From positions 1-21,849 of the IMG/VR virus record IMGVR_UViG_3300021378_000185: DNA of 21,849 nt; one strand, 5' to 3'. Below are positions 7,565 through 14,794 of the stretch, piece after piece. The stretch's first letter is position 1. Every line of letters starts with the position of its first letter. Below the pieces are notes generated by a model. It did no database searches and was not told the origin of the DNA. It worked only from the letters and a program-made list of their open reading frames with translations. The position numbers and the translations under genes are program-made. The stretch comes from a virus.

Positions 7565-7913
7565 CTTTTAACCCCAAGTCTTTGGCGTATTTTGGCAATC
7601 TACATGCCCAATAGCCTGGTTTAGTTTTATCAGTTTTAGTATCACAATTATGACGAGCTGCAAAGTTTCTTGCTGCATCTCTATCATTAATCTTAGATGT
7701 TAAACCACCCTTTTCGTCACCAAATTCAATCTTTTTCACATTACCTGTTTTAGGATTTTTTACATAAACCACATACTTCTTTTTTCCACTAGATCTTTTT
7801 GGTTTATTAAGCTCTTGCTCTTCATCAATTTCAATCATAGGCTGTTCTAAAGGCACATGCTGACCTTCATACAATCCAAATCTTTCTTCAATGTGCTCCA
7901 AAAAACTATGCAT
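7542..7913 (-). CDS. DUF5872-like phage protein with a possible N-terminal head-targeting tag
   Basis: 123 aa. The C-terminal 75 residues match what I know as the DUF5872-type domain: KKYVVYVKNPKTGNVKKIEF, then RDAARNFAARHNC, then GYWACRLPKYAKDLGL, with two Cys and an aromatic end GGGSYFW. The family has no established function. The N-terminus MHSFLEHIEERFG has the same M-x-S-F-x-E pattern as the capsid-targeting-like tags further upstream (candidate cut IEE|R), though the residue after the cut is unusual. It is coupled by TAATG to the cysteine-protease-like gene, with AAGGG six bases before ATG. Confidence 0.7.
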   Translation of the reverse strand: MHSFLEHIEERFGLYEGQHVPLEQPMIEIDEEQELNKPKRSSGKKKYVVYVKNPKTGNVKKIEFGDEKGGLTSKINDRDAARNFAARHNCDTKTDKTKPGYWACRLPKYAKDLGLKGGGSYFW

Positions 7914-8365
7914 TATTTACCCTTAATAGTCCTTACAACTTTACTTAGTATCATCTTAACAGCGGTGTAGTATGCAAAGCCATGACCCCATACTATATGG
8001 AATGTGTGGTTCTTTTCAATTTCTTCTTTAGCGCCAAACTTTTTAGTCCAGTTATCTACGTATTCGCCTTTATATCTTAATACAGCGTGTGATACTTTCC
8101 ACTTACTTGGTCCAACTAAACAAATGCCTGCTTGATGAGTAATTAACATCCACCACATTTTAAGATGACTTTCACCACATAATCTATAGAGAATAGAAAG
8201 AGAATAGTCTTCACAATCACCTACAAGCTTTCCTTCGGCGTCTTCAGAGTAAATAATTTTCCATGCATCAGCCATACCGTACTGTTCTTTATCGTATCGA
8301 TATTTCCACTTACTGTTAAATGATGATACTATTTTATCTCTTGCTTTTACTTCTTCTCTATTCAT
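7913..8365 (-). CDS. Transglutaminase-like cysteine peptidase family protein
   Basis: 150 aa. A papain/transglutaminase-type triad is visible: Cys in GDCEDYSLSILYRL, His in VSHAVLRYKG and Asp in EYVDNW, in the order and spacing of the bacterial transglutaminase-like cysteine proteinase (BTLCP) group. It could cleave or cross-link peptide or cell-wall-related substrates. The target is unknown. I prefer Met8 (ATG 8365, AAGGG ten bases upstream, ATGA overlap with the kinase stop) to ATG 8386, which lacks a ribosome site. Unlike its upstream neighbours it has no capsid-targeting-like N-terminus. Confidence 0.72.
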   Translation of the reverse strand: MNREEVKARDKIVSSFNSKWKYRYDKEQYGMADAWKIIYSEDAEGKLVGDCEDYSLSILYRLCGESHLKMWWMLITHQAGICLVGPSKWKVSHAVLRYKGEYVDNWTKKFGAKEEIEKNHTFHIVWGHGFAYYTAVKMILSKVVRTIKGK

Positions 8366-9030
8366 TTTTTTTGTCCCTTTATCCATTTTATGGCAATGCT
8401 ATTTTCAGGTGGTTGAGCTGCCCATCTTTTAATATCTTTATACGCTTCTAGGGTTGAGGTTTCTATATCAGACCCTTTAGAGTTATCAATAACAATCATG
8501 CGGTTTCTAAAAAGACCTTGAAATTTACCAATGTTCTTTTGTACATCTTTCCACATTTTTGTTACTAAACTATCTTCTAGAGAACGCGGCCTCATTCTGT
8601 TTCTTTCTAATGCTGTATCCAAATCCGTATTAACAAAAATCATGTGTACAGCATATCCAATTGTTCTTAACATATCAACTTGCTTTTTAATTTTAGCATA
8701 GTCTTTACCAGTACCATCAATAACAAGACCTAATCTACCATCTAGAGACATTTTCATTTGCCTGCCAGTTAAAGCTTTTGCTTTTGCTCTTACCGCTTGA
8801 CCCTGAGCAGATGCAATATCTTCTGGATTAGTTGTTAACCCAGCCTTTTTTAATCCTTTCTCAAAAGCATCATCAGAATTTATTAATCTAAATCCTAATG
8901 CTTGCAATGCAGTTTTACCTATCACAAATGATTTACCACTTCCTGGTCCACCTGCTAGGAATACTGCTTTAAAAATAGAAGGATCATTTGCTCCTTCCAT
9001 TATATCAAAATGTTCTTTAAAATTATCCAC
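8362..9030 (-). CDS. P-loop kinase (zeta-toxin/polynucleotide-kinase-like) with head-targeting-like tag
   Basis: 222 aa. Walker A is AGGPGSGKS (residues 26-34). NSDDAF at 51-56 sits where zeta-toxin and PNK-like kinases hold the acceptor-activating Asp. LVIDGTG (102-108) is a likely strand-plus-turn, and an Arg-rich lid reads ERNRMRPRS (142-150). The phosphoryl acceptor is unknown. The true start is probably GTG 9030, which overlaps the previous stop by eight bases and yields MDNFKEHFDIMEG, a tag like those of the preceding genes (IME|G). The longer TTG start (9048) has no usable spacing. If the tag works, this kinase would be packaged in the head. Confidence 0.78.
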   Translation of the reverse strand: MDNFKEHFDIMEGANDPSIFKAVFLAGGPGSGKSFVIGKTALQALGFRLINSDDAFEKGLKKAGLTTNPEDIASAQGQAVRAKAKALTGRQMKMSLDGRLGLVIDGTGKDYAKIKKQVDMLRTIGYAVHMIFVNTDLDTALERNRMRPRSLEDSLVTKMWKDVQKNIGKFQGLFRNRMIVIDNSKGSDIETSTLEAYKDIKRWAAQPPENSIAIKWIKGQKK

Positions 9031-9262
9031 CGAATTCGTGACCTGCAACTCTCTTCATTTGCTTTTTAAATTCAGCAAAATCTGGTTTACTTTTGTAAAG
9101 CTTAATAGAGATCTCATCTCTATCTTTACCCTTAATTCTCCACTTATAACCTTTATCTAAATGTTCTGGCTTTGTGGTCTTTACTACTCTACGCTTGAAC
9201 CCATCTTCCCAAGGTTCACTCTTACCTGTACCTTCAGTAAAGTATTGCTCAAAAGTCTTCAT
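9023..9262 (-). CDS. Small tagged protein, putative internal head protein
   Basis: 79 aa. The N-terminus MKTFEQYFTEG closely resembles the T4 internal-protein capsid-targeting sequence (MKTYQEFIAEA in IPIII), with a candidate prohead-protease cut FTE|G. The mature part is basic and beta-like (KGYKWRIKGKDRDEISIKLY) with an amphipathic C-terminal helix. No domain is recognised. It is coupled by ATGA to its upstream neighbour and overlaps the kinase start. Packaging is inferred from the tag. Confidence 0.7.
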   Translation of the reverse strand: MKTFEQYFTEGTGKSEPWEDGFKRRVVKTTKPEHLDKGYKWRIKGKDRDEISIKLYKSKPDFAEFKKQMKRVAGHEFGG

Positions 9263-9495
9263 TTCTTTAAATCATACCGATATGATTTATCTTTAGCTTG
9301 ACCTTTCTTAGTAATTCCATATCCTGCGATTTGAGCCAAAGCCTTTAGAACAGGCCAGTTTTTTTCATCTTTTTTCTGCCTTCTCGCCTTTAGCATATCA
9401 TCTTTAATCTTATGGAACAACGTATCAATCATATCCATATCATTCATAACTAATGGAGCTTCGTCAAGATTGGTTTGTTCTTTAAACGTTTTCAC
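9259..9495 (-). CDS. Small tagged protein, putative internal head protein
   Basis: 78 aa, starting with GTG that overlaps the previous stop (GTGA), with AAAGG upstream. The tag is MKTFKEQTNLDEA (cut LDE|A). The mature part is helical and basic (DDMLKARRQKKDEKNWPVLK) with a C-terminal GYGITKKGQAKDKSYRYDL. No family recognised. The basic, small mature product fits the general character of T4 internal proteins IPI-III. Confidence 0.68.
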   Translation of the reverse strand: MKTFKEQTNLDEAPLVMNDMDMIDTLFHKIKDDMLKARRQKKDEKNWPVLKALAQIAGYGITKKGQAKDKSYRYDLKK

Positions 9496-9728
9496 TTTAG
9501 AACCTTTGCTAATTCCTGAACAGTCATAACTTTGATATTACCTTCATTATCTACAGTACCAAACTTTAGAGTTTTTCCGTCAAGTCTAGGCTTAATACTA
9601 TATGCAGATAGGCCGCCTTTTTTACCTGGAATATTATGGACAGTTCCATCTTTATCCATTTTAGGCTTTTCTCTATGACTTGGATTGTCGTTGCCAAGTG
9701 CTTCTCTTACTTCTGTAAATCTTTTCAT
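9492..9728 (-). CDS. Small tagged protein, putative internal head protein
   Basis: 78 aa with AAAGGAA before ATG. The tag is MKRFTEVREALG (cut VRE|A). The mature part looks beta-rich (LSAYSIKPRLDGKTLKFGTV, then NEGNIKVMTVQELAKVLK), with a Gly/Lys turn GKKGG. The last 16 residues could form a short helix. No recognised domain. The shared N-terminus and tandem position tie it to the tagged cluster. Confidence 0.68.
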   Translation of the reverse strand: MKRFTEVREALGNDNPSHREKPKMDKDGTVHNIPGKKGGLSAYSIKPRLDGKTLKFGTVDNEGNIKVMTVQELAKVLK

Positions 9729-9739
9729 TTTTATTTCCT

Positions 9740-10144
9740 TTATTTTAAATTTTTCTTAATGAACGATTCATAATCAAATCGTTGAATCCAACCGTTATTA
9801 TCAAACCTTTTAGACATCCACCTAGCATTCTCAGAGGTTTGCTTTTTCCAAGCAGTATCTGTTTTCTTACCGCCTTGTTTAGCAATATTAGTATATGTTT
9901 GCATAAGAGCGGCTGCACTTTGCTTAATTCCTTCATCAAACAATCCCTTATCTACCAGCGTTTTCATTTGATCAGGCATTAGATCTTTTTTAACGTTGAA
10001 AATAAAACGAATAACTTTTTCAGCTTCTCTTCTGTCTTGCATGCCGTGCGCTTTAATACCATAATCTTTTTTATACATGTCAAAACGCTTTTTAGTAGAA
10101 AGCTTTGCTTCACCCATGTTTCTTATTTCTTGAAAAGTTTTCAT
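9740..10144 (-). CDS. Tagged helical protein, putative internal head protein
   Basis: 134 aa with AGGAG at a good distance. The tag is MKTFQEIRNMGEA (cut MGE|A), nearly the T4 IPIII signal. The mature region is helical and basic, with aromatic residues near the end (ARWMSKRFDNNGWIQRFDYE). There is no catalytic motif. It is the first of the short tagged genes downstream of the histone-like protein, with a two-base gap to it. Confidence 0.7.
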   Translation of the reverse strand: MKTFQEIRNMGEAKLSTKKRFDMYKKDYGIKAHGMQDRREAEKVIRFIFNVKKDLMPDQMKTLVDKGLFDEGIKQSAAALMQTYTNIAKQGGKKTDTAWKKQTSENARWMSKRFDNNGWIQRFDYESFIKKNLK

Positions 10145-10145
10145 T

Positions 10146-10487
10146 TTATCTCCTATTTGCTTTAACTTTAGCCAATCTTTCTTTAGCCTTTTTTAAATTG
10201 TCTTGAGCTTTACGACGCTTTTCTATTTTATTTGCTTTTTTATTAGCAGCGTCTGCCCGGCCTTGTGTTGATAGACGCTTAGCTCCTTTTTTTACACCTT
10301 TAACTGCAGCCTTTCCTCCGGCTTTAGCCGCTTTACCAGCTAATCTTGCTGCGCCCTTTGCCAGTTTCCTAATTAATTCGTCAATTTGTTCTTCACTTAA
10401 TGCGCTAATATATGCTTGCTGATCGGCTTCATTCATGTCAACAAAATTATCAACACTAAGCTCTCTTATTTCTTGAAAACTTTTCAT
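10146..10487 (-). CDS. Lys/Ala-rich histone-H1-like tagged protein
   Basis: 113 aa with GAGG before ATG. The tag is MKSFQEIREL (IRE|L), with a second candidate cut DMNE|A at residues 18-21. Residues 40-113 are almost only Lys, Ala, Arg and Gly (KAAKAGGKAAVKGVKKGAKR; KANKIEKRRKAQDNLKKAKE), like the tails of bacterial H1-like proteins. Such a polycation would bind DNA. In a head it could neutralise charge during packaging or coat incoming DNA after injection. The DNA-binding role is inferred from composition. Confidence 0.7.
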   Translation of the reverse strand: MKSFQEIRELSVDNFVDMNEADQQAYISALSEEQIDELIRKLAKGAARLAGKAAKAGGKAAVKGVKKGAKRLSTQGRADAANKKANKIEKRRKAQDNLKKAKERLAKVKANRR

Positions 10488-10489
10488 TT

Positions 10490-11749
10490 TTATCCTCTTA
10501 TTTTTGCGGCTAGGTCTTTGTCAGCCCCGCCCCATGTTCCTTTTGATTTTGTTGCAAATGAATTAACTCGTGCTAATCCCCATTGTGTTGGATTTGTTCC
10601 AGGTCTATGGCTTGATTTCCAAGCTGCGTATCCTCTATCAAATACTTTCTTTAATATACCATAAGGCATACCGGTTTTATCGGCCTTTTTCATAAGCGCT
10701 GCTTTTGCATCAGCTTCTTCTAAAGATTGTGAGAAGCTTTTCATTTCTCCAAACTTCTTTTTAAAATTCTTTGTATGGTTACTTTCAGGAGCATTGGGTC
10801 TTTCTTTATCATGAGCTGCTTTTTGCTTTGCATTCATGTCAGAATATTTCTTTTCTTCCTTTTGCCCTGGCGTATCTTTTTTATATTGAGCCGTTAACTT
10901 TTTAGTGCCAAATTCTCCAGCACCACATTTTTCTTCTAAATGCTCAACGTCATCAAGCCATACTCTTTTTTTCCATTGGCCAAATTCAACTACTAAAAAG
11001 TTAGTGCCACATCTTTGTATAACACCAACTTGGTTTGTTTCTTTTAAAACGACTTCATCGCCTTCTTTAAATAGATTGCCTTCAACAAACTTTTCTCTTT
11101 TCTCAGAGACTGGCGCTAATTCAATATGCTTACGTACCGATTCCCTTTTAAGATTCATGCCTTTACGTAATGCATAGTATAATGTTTGGATACCATCACC
11201 CGGTATTTCTAAAGAGTTATCAGCAAATCCTTGTAAATCACCAGCTGCAACAAAAGCTCTTAGTTTAGATGCTGACATTCCGGAAACACCTTCAGCATCA
11301 GGATCACGTTCTCCAGCAGAAATTACTTTAATTCCACCTTCAAAATTATAAAATCCGTGCCTTGCCTTTTGACCATTATACTTATTTAATAATTTTTCAA
11401 ATTCATCAACTCGGTCGCTACCAGCAACCATAGAAACTTTAGTATACCCTTGATCATATAGCTTTACTGCAATATCAATTACAGTACGTACATCGGCATC
11501 TGCCATAATGTTTCGAGCATGCTTAGGAAACATTTTACGCATAAACTTGACTTTTTCTTTAAAGGTAAGAGGGTTCTTCTTAGGATCTTGAGACTTAGAA
11601 GCATATATGCGATATGAACCACCTGAAACCTTTTTTAGTTTTTCAAATAGTTTCTCGTGGCCTGTTGTTGGAGGATTAAACCGGCCGAACACAAAGGTCA
11701 TTTCTCCCTTTGCTTCTGATAGATATTCGCCAAAGCTTTTAAAATCCAT
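10490..11749 (-). CDS. Nucleotidyltransferase (NMNAT/cytidylyltransferase-like) fused to a DUF5824-like domain, tagged
   Basis: 419 aa. Residues 1-13 are a tag (MDFKSFGEYLSEA, cut LSE|A). Residues 17-200 are a HIGH-superfamily nucleotidyltransferase: GRFNPPTTGH at 22-31, KNPLTFKEKVKFM at 58-70, VAGSDR at 108-113, GMSASKLR (the SSTxxR-like motif) at 157-164. Transfer of AMP or CMP is expected; NMN adenylyltransferase is one option. Residues 226-272 look like a small beta barrel. Residues 336-419 (AAWKSSHRPGTNPTQWGLAR) resemble DUF5824. That last domain begins with its own tag-like MKSFSQSLEEA at Met336 (base 10744). The start has AAGGTG upstream and a TAATG junction. Confidence 0.82.
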   Translation of the reverse strand: MDFKSFGEYLSEAKGEMTFVFGRFNPPTTGHEKLFEKLKKVSGGSYRIYASKSQDPKKNPLTFKEKVKFMRKMFPKHARNIMADADVRTVIDIAVKLYDQGYTKVSMVAGSDRVDEFEKLLNKYNGQKARHGFYNFEGGIKVISAGERDPDAEGVSGMSASKLRAFVAAGDLQGFADNSLEIPGDGIQTLYYALRKGMNLKRESVRKHIELAPVSEKREKFVEGNLFKEGDEVVLKETNQVGVIQRCGTNFLVVEFGQWKKRVWLDDVEHLEEKCGAGEFGTKKLTAQYKKDTPGQKEEKKYSDMNAKQKAAHDKERPNAPESNHTKNFKKKFGEMKSFSQSLEEADAKAALMKKADKTGMPYGILKKVFDRGYAAWKSSHRPGTNPTQWGLARVNSFATKSKGTWGGADKDLAAKIRG

Positions 11750-12132
11750 TATTTGTCACCTTTACTTTTTAATTTTGCTCTATCTTTCTTTTTAATTCCA
11801 GGCAAAAGCTTTTTGGCTATTTTTGCAATAGCTCCTTTTTTATTAGCTAATTTTTTTTCAATACCGGCCCGTGCTGCAAATGATAGATCACCTTTCTTTT
11901 TGTCTTTGAGGATTTTTTTGATTAGAAACTCTCTAGCTGCTTTATTTGCTTTAGCTTTAAGTTTTTCTGGGGATGCTAATTTCTTGGCTGCTTTCTTTTT
12001 GCCAAGCGCAATTTTAGCTTTGTTTTTTCGAAATGCAGCTTTCATCTTCATACGATGCTGAAGTGACATTGCTTCTGAAAAGTCTACGCTTTCTTCAGAT
12101 AGTTCTGCATTGTGATCTTTGAATGATTTCAT
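11749..12132 (-). CDS. Lys-rich basic tagged protein, putative DNA-binding head protein
   Basis: 127 aa from ATG 12132, chosen because GAGG lies five bases upstream; the longer form from 12150 adds six residues and lacks a ribosome site. The N-terminus MKSFKDHNAELSEE is tag-like (cut LSE|E). The mature part is very basic and helical (KNKAKIALGKKKAAKKLASP; LPGIKKKDRAKLKSKGDK). Similar proteins occur, in my memory, in many marine T4-like phages next to the DUF6267-like gene, without assigned function. Nucleic-acid binding is likely from charge alone. Confidence 0.7.
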   Translation of the reverse strand: MKSFKDHNAELSEESVDFSEAMSLQHRMKMKAAFRKNKAKIALGKKKAAKKLASPEKLKAKANKAAREFLIKKILKDKKKGDLSFAARAGIEKKLANKKGAIAKIAKKLLPGIKKKDRAKLKSKGDK

Positions 12133-12150
12133 CTTATCCTCGGTTCCCAT

Positions 12151-13392
12151 TTAGTTAGGATTATCCCAACCTTTAATTATATCTTTGCTGAAATTATTAG
12201 TAGAAAATTCTAAACGATCTACCAATTTAACAGCGCCACCTTCCATACGATCTATAGCAACAAAACCCTCAGGGTTGGTCACTTTAAATCCGGATCTTGT
12301 CTTTACAAACGTGCCAATATTATTTAACTTGTTTAGTTTATTTATAATAATTAATTTGCTATCTGTTACTAAATTATGTAAATCAAACACATTTTGTAAG
12401 TTTTTTATGTTTGATTTGTCAAAAAACGCAAGTAATTGATCTCTTTTAGCAATTTGAATATCCTTACCCTTTTGACTACTTCTCTTGTCAATTTCTTTTT
12501 GGTATCTTGCATTAACCCACATTACTAATCCAGTTGCATGCTTCTTAGTATCTGTGATACGCTGGCCTTCTCTCACTTTAGCATTATTATATACATTGAT
12601 CATAAGATTTAATTCTTTATTTGATTCAATTTCTTTAAGTGTTGAAGCTGAGATTTTTCTAAACATTTTGCCCGCATCAGAAAGCTTTTTATTTAGTGCG
12701 TCGGTTTCTTCTTTTGTTAATGTCGCGGTTCCTGATAGATCATCCAATGTTGCGTCTTGCATCCACACATCTTTAGATGATCTAAGTTTACTAACGATTT
12801 CTCTACCAAACTCGGCACTCATCGTCTCAAATGTTGCTCCAGAATACGTTGTATGCCAAACAATTCCGATCTGAGCTGCTCCAATCTCCTTAGCGAGGGC
12901 ACTACCAGTAGGTACTGCGTAAGCGATAGTGTTAGGATGAAACACAATATGACTAACTCCATTTATCTTCTCCTTTTTGAGGTCTGACTTATCAAACATA
13001 AAGTCGCCTTGTATAACACCTTTAATTCCTAAAGGCTTAAGATAGTCGTATGCCATTTTTAATTTTTTAGATAGATCTCCACTTGTATCAGCATCTATAT
13101 CTGCGTGTGATTTATAAATTTTTGGATTGGCATTAAAGATGCCTTTTTTTGCAACAAAGAATTCGCCATCGGATGGATCTTCTCCTGCAAATACGGCGGG
13201 GGCACCGTCCCACTTTACGGTAATGTCTACTGCAGATTTTGCATTACCGGATAACATATCTCGCAACGACCTGAGTGCGATGATAGCTTGGCGCGCCCCC
13301 TTAACTCCACCGTCAATAATAAGATCCTCGATATGAATCATATGAGTATTCTTTCCTGCGGCTTCTGATAATTGATTTTTAAATGATTTCAT
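12151..13392 (-). CDS. DUF6267-like protein, tagged, with DNA/RNA-ligase-like motifs
   Basis: 413 aa. The tag is MKSFKNQLSEAA (cut LSE|A). The overall sequence matches what I recall as the viral DUF6267 family, which has no assigned activity. By eye it carries an ordered set of covalent-nucleotidyltransferase motifs: K60-W-D-G63 in VKWDGAPAVFAG (motif I, lysine nucleophile), FFVAKKG at 78-84, KGVIQGDFMF at 124-133 (motif III-like, Asp in place of Glu), EGFV at 375-378 (motif IV) and AVKLVD at 387-392 (motif V). This suggests an ATP-dependent ligase or adenylyltransferase fold. AAAGG precedes the ATG, which overlaps the previous stop by one base. Confidence 0.75.
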   Translation of the reverse strand: MKSFKNQLSEAAGKNTHMIHIEDLIIDGGVKGARQAIIALRSLRDMLSGNAKSAVDITVKWDGAPAVFAGEDPSDGEFFVAKKGIFNANPKIYKSHADIDADTSGDLSKKLKMAYDYLKPLGIKGVIQGDFMFDKSDLKKEKINGVSHIVFHPNTIAYAVPTGSALAKEIGAAQIGIVWHTTYSGATFETMSAEFGREIVSKLRSSKDVWMQDATLDDLSGTATLTKEETDALNKKLSDAGKMFRKISASTLKEIESNKELNLMINVYNNAKVREGQRITDTKKHATGLVMWVNARYQKEIDKRSSQKGKDIQIAKRDQLLAFFDKSNIKNLQNVFDLHNLVTDSKLIIINKLNKLNNIGTFVKTRSGFKVTNPEGFVAIDRMEGGAVKLVDRLEFSTNNFSKDIIKGWDNPN

Positions 13393-14756
13393 TATTGGTA
13401 TACCTTTACATATGCACTAGAATCTTCTAATTTAGATCCAGCGTAGTTTACGATTTTAGTAATCCACCTATTACCTTTGACGCCAGCATTTAAATCTACA
13501 TAGTATAAAACATATAGACATGACAATTTTGCGCCTAACCAATAAGCATCTTTACGTAAGATTTCTTTTTCAAAGCTTTCATAAGAGTCATTCTTATAAA
13601 AATGGCTATACATTCTCCAAAATATTTTAGTGGATTTGCTATCGCCTTTTACAATTTTCTTTGCCATTCTGTTTATTGATTTATTATCTGGAATTCGTTT
13701 ACGCATAACCTGCTTTATAGCGTCTTGCATAACTCCATATCCGGCGCCGCCGCCTCGTGCAGTTTTAAGCACAATTTCTGCTCTTATTGCACCTCCAAGA
13801 GAACCAGCACTTAGTGCAAGTTTTCCGCTATCAAATATAACAGTTGCTGCTTTAGTAGACCAAAAAGTTCCTCTTTTTTCACCTTGAAAAAGTATATTAG
13901 AAATTTTATGATCGTCAGTATCAGGGGGCAATTTAATATTATATTCTACTGCTTTAGCTGTTTTTTTGACAAGCTTAAGTGAGATGCCTACAAGCTTACG
14001 ATCTACAAAAGCTTGTAGTAGTGATTTATTATAACCTGCAATAGTGTCAGTGTTTAGATCGCTCATGTTAAATGTTTTATCGATAGCCCATATATCTCCT
14101 GGGTTCCATTTATCATCTTTAACTGGAGTTTGATCTGAATTTGTATATGCTAGGTTTTTCATACTATAGACCGAATTCATCAGTCTACTATTTCTATGAA
14201 ATGTCTGAGACTTATTAATATATCCTTCTTTATAAAGCAACTCTGCAGATAGATATGAAGAAGTAAACCATCCACCCTCAACCGATAATATTTCATCTAA
14301 GCTTGCATCTACTTCAACTTGGCCATATGCGGCTTCGAGTATATCGTGATTCATAAAGAATTCTTCTGATTGATTTCCGTGATCTAGGAATGCTTGACAC
14401 ATAACACATTGATGAGACTCTGTTATTTTAGTATTAAGTGTGCCGCCTCCAGCTCCTCCTCCACCGCCAAACACTGAGCTCTTTCCTAGGTCGGAAGATG
14501 AAATAGTTGTTTCGTCGTCGTTTAAGGGGAATGGCTTTTTTAATTTCTTAAATATCTCAATTTGAGCTAAAGCATCTTCGATATTAGTTACTGTAAAAGT
14601 GCCACCTTTTGCGAGCTCGAGGGGTTTTTTATCTCTGATAAGACGCGTTAAAATGTCTATACGATCTTCACCGGTAGACGTATTCGGTTTTTGCAGTTCT
14701 GCTGGAGTTAGCTTAACTGCCTCTTGGATGCTTTCGAAATTGCTAAATTTTATCAT
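13392..14756 (-). CDS. Large tagged phage protein, possible nuclease-like fold, first gene of the tagged cluster
   Basis: 454 aa from ATG 14756. This start is preferred to 14855 because a TATAAATA late promoter lies 39-46 bases upstream and the protein then begins MIKFSNFESIQEA, a head-targeting-like tag (cut IQE|A). A Gly-rich linker (GGGGGAGGG, 97-105) separates a short N-domain from the main body. C117-x2-C120 with nearby His could bind metal. GDIWAI (D221) followed by GISLKL (K261) recalls the D...xxK arrangement of PD-(D/E)XK nucleases, but this is weak. A conserved protein of T4-like marine phages, function unknown to me. Confidence 0.72.
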   Translation of the reverse strand: MIKFSNFESIQEAVKLTPAELQKPNTSTGEDRIDILTRLIRDKKPLELAKGGTFTVTNIEDALAQIEIFKKLKKPFPLNDDETTISSSDLGKSSVFGGGGGAGGGTLNTKITESHQCVMCQAFLDHGNQSEEFFMNHDILEAAYGQVEVDASLDEILSVEGGWFTSSYLSAELLYKEGYINKSQTFHRNSRLMNSVYSMKNLAYTNSDQTPVKDDKWNPGDIWAIDKTFNMSDLNTDTIAGYNKSLLQAFVDRKLVGISLKLVKKTAKAVEYNIKLPPDTDDHKISNILFQGEKRGTFWSTKAATVIFDSGKLALSAGSLGGAIRAEIVLKTARGGGAGYGVMQDAIKQVMRKRIPDNKSINRMAKKIVKGDSKSTKIFWRMYSHFYKNDSYESFEKEILRKDAYWLGAKLSCLYVLYYVDLNAGVKGNRWITKIVNYAGSKLEDSSAYVKVYQ

Positions 14757-14762
14757 AGTAGT

Positions 14763-14790
14763 ATTATAACGCTCCGGTTGAATTTGTACA
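14763..14790 (-). promoter_or_regulatory. Possible TGTACA-N16-TATAAT promoter next to ATG 14756
   Basis: TGTACA (14785-14790) and TATAAT (14763-14768) repeat the hexamers of the early promoters but with a 16-base spacer. The -10 ends only six bases before ATG, so a transcript starting here would be almost leaderless. It may be inactive or accidental. Confidence 0.3.
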
Positions 14791-14794
14791 ATAC

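Noticed and set aside
9745-9939. Second minus-strand frame within the 134-aa tagged gene
   Set aside because: It is a frame-shifted shadow without a ribosome site, and the tagged frame has clear support.
12339-12346. TATAAATA inside the DUF6267-like gene as a promoter for the basic 127-aa gene
   Set aside because: It is about 200 bases upstream, in a coding region, and lacks the TATAAATAGT extension seen at 14795; too weak to list as a feature.
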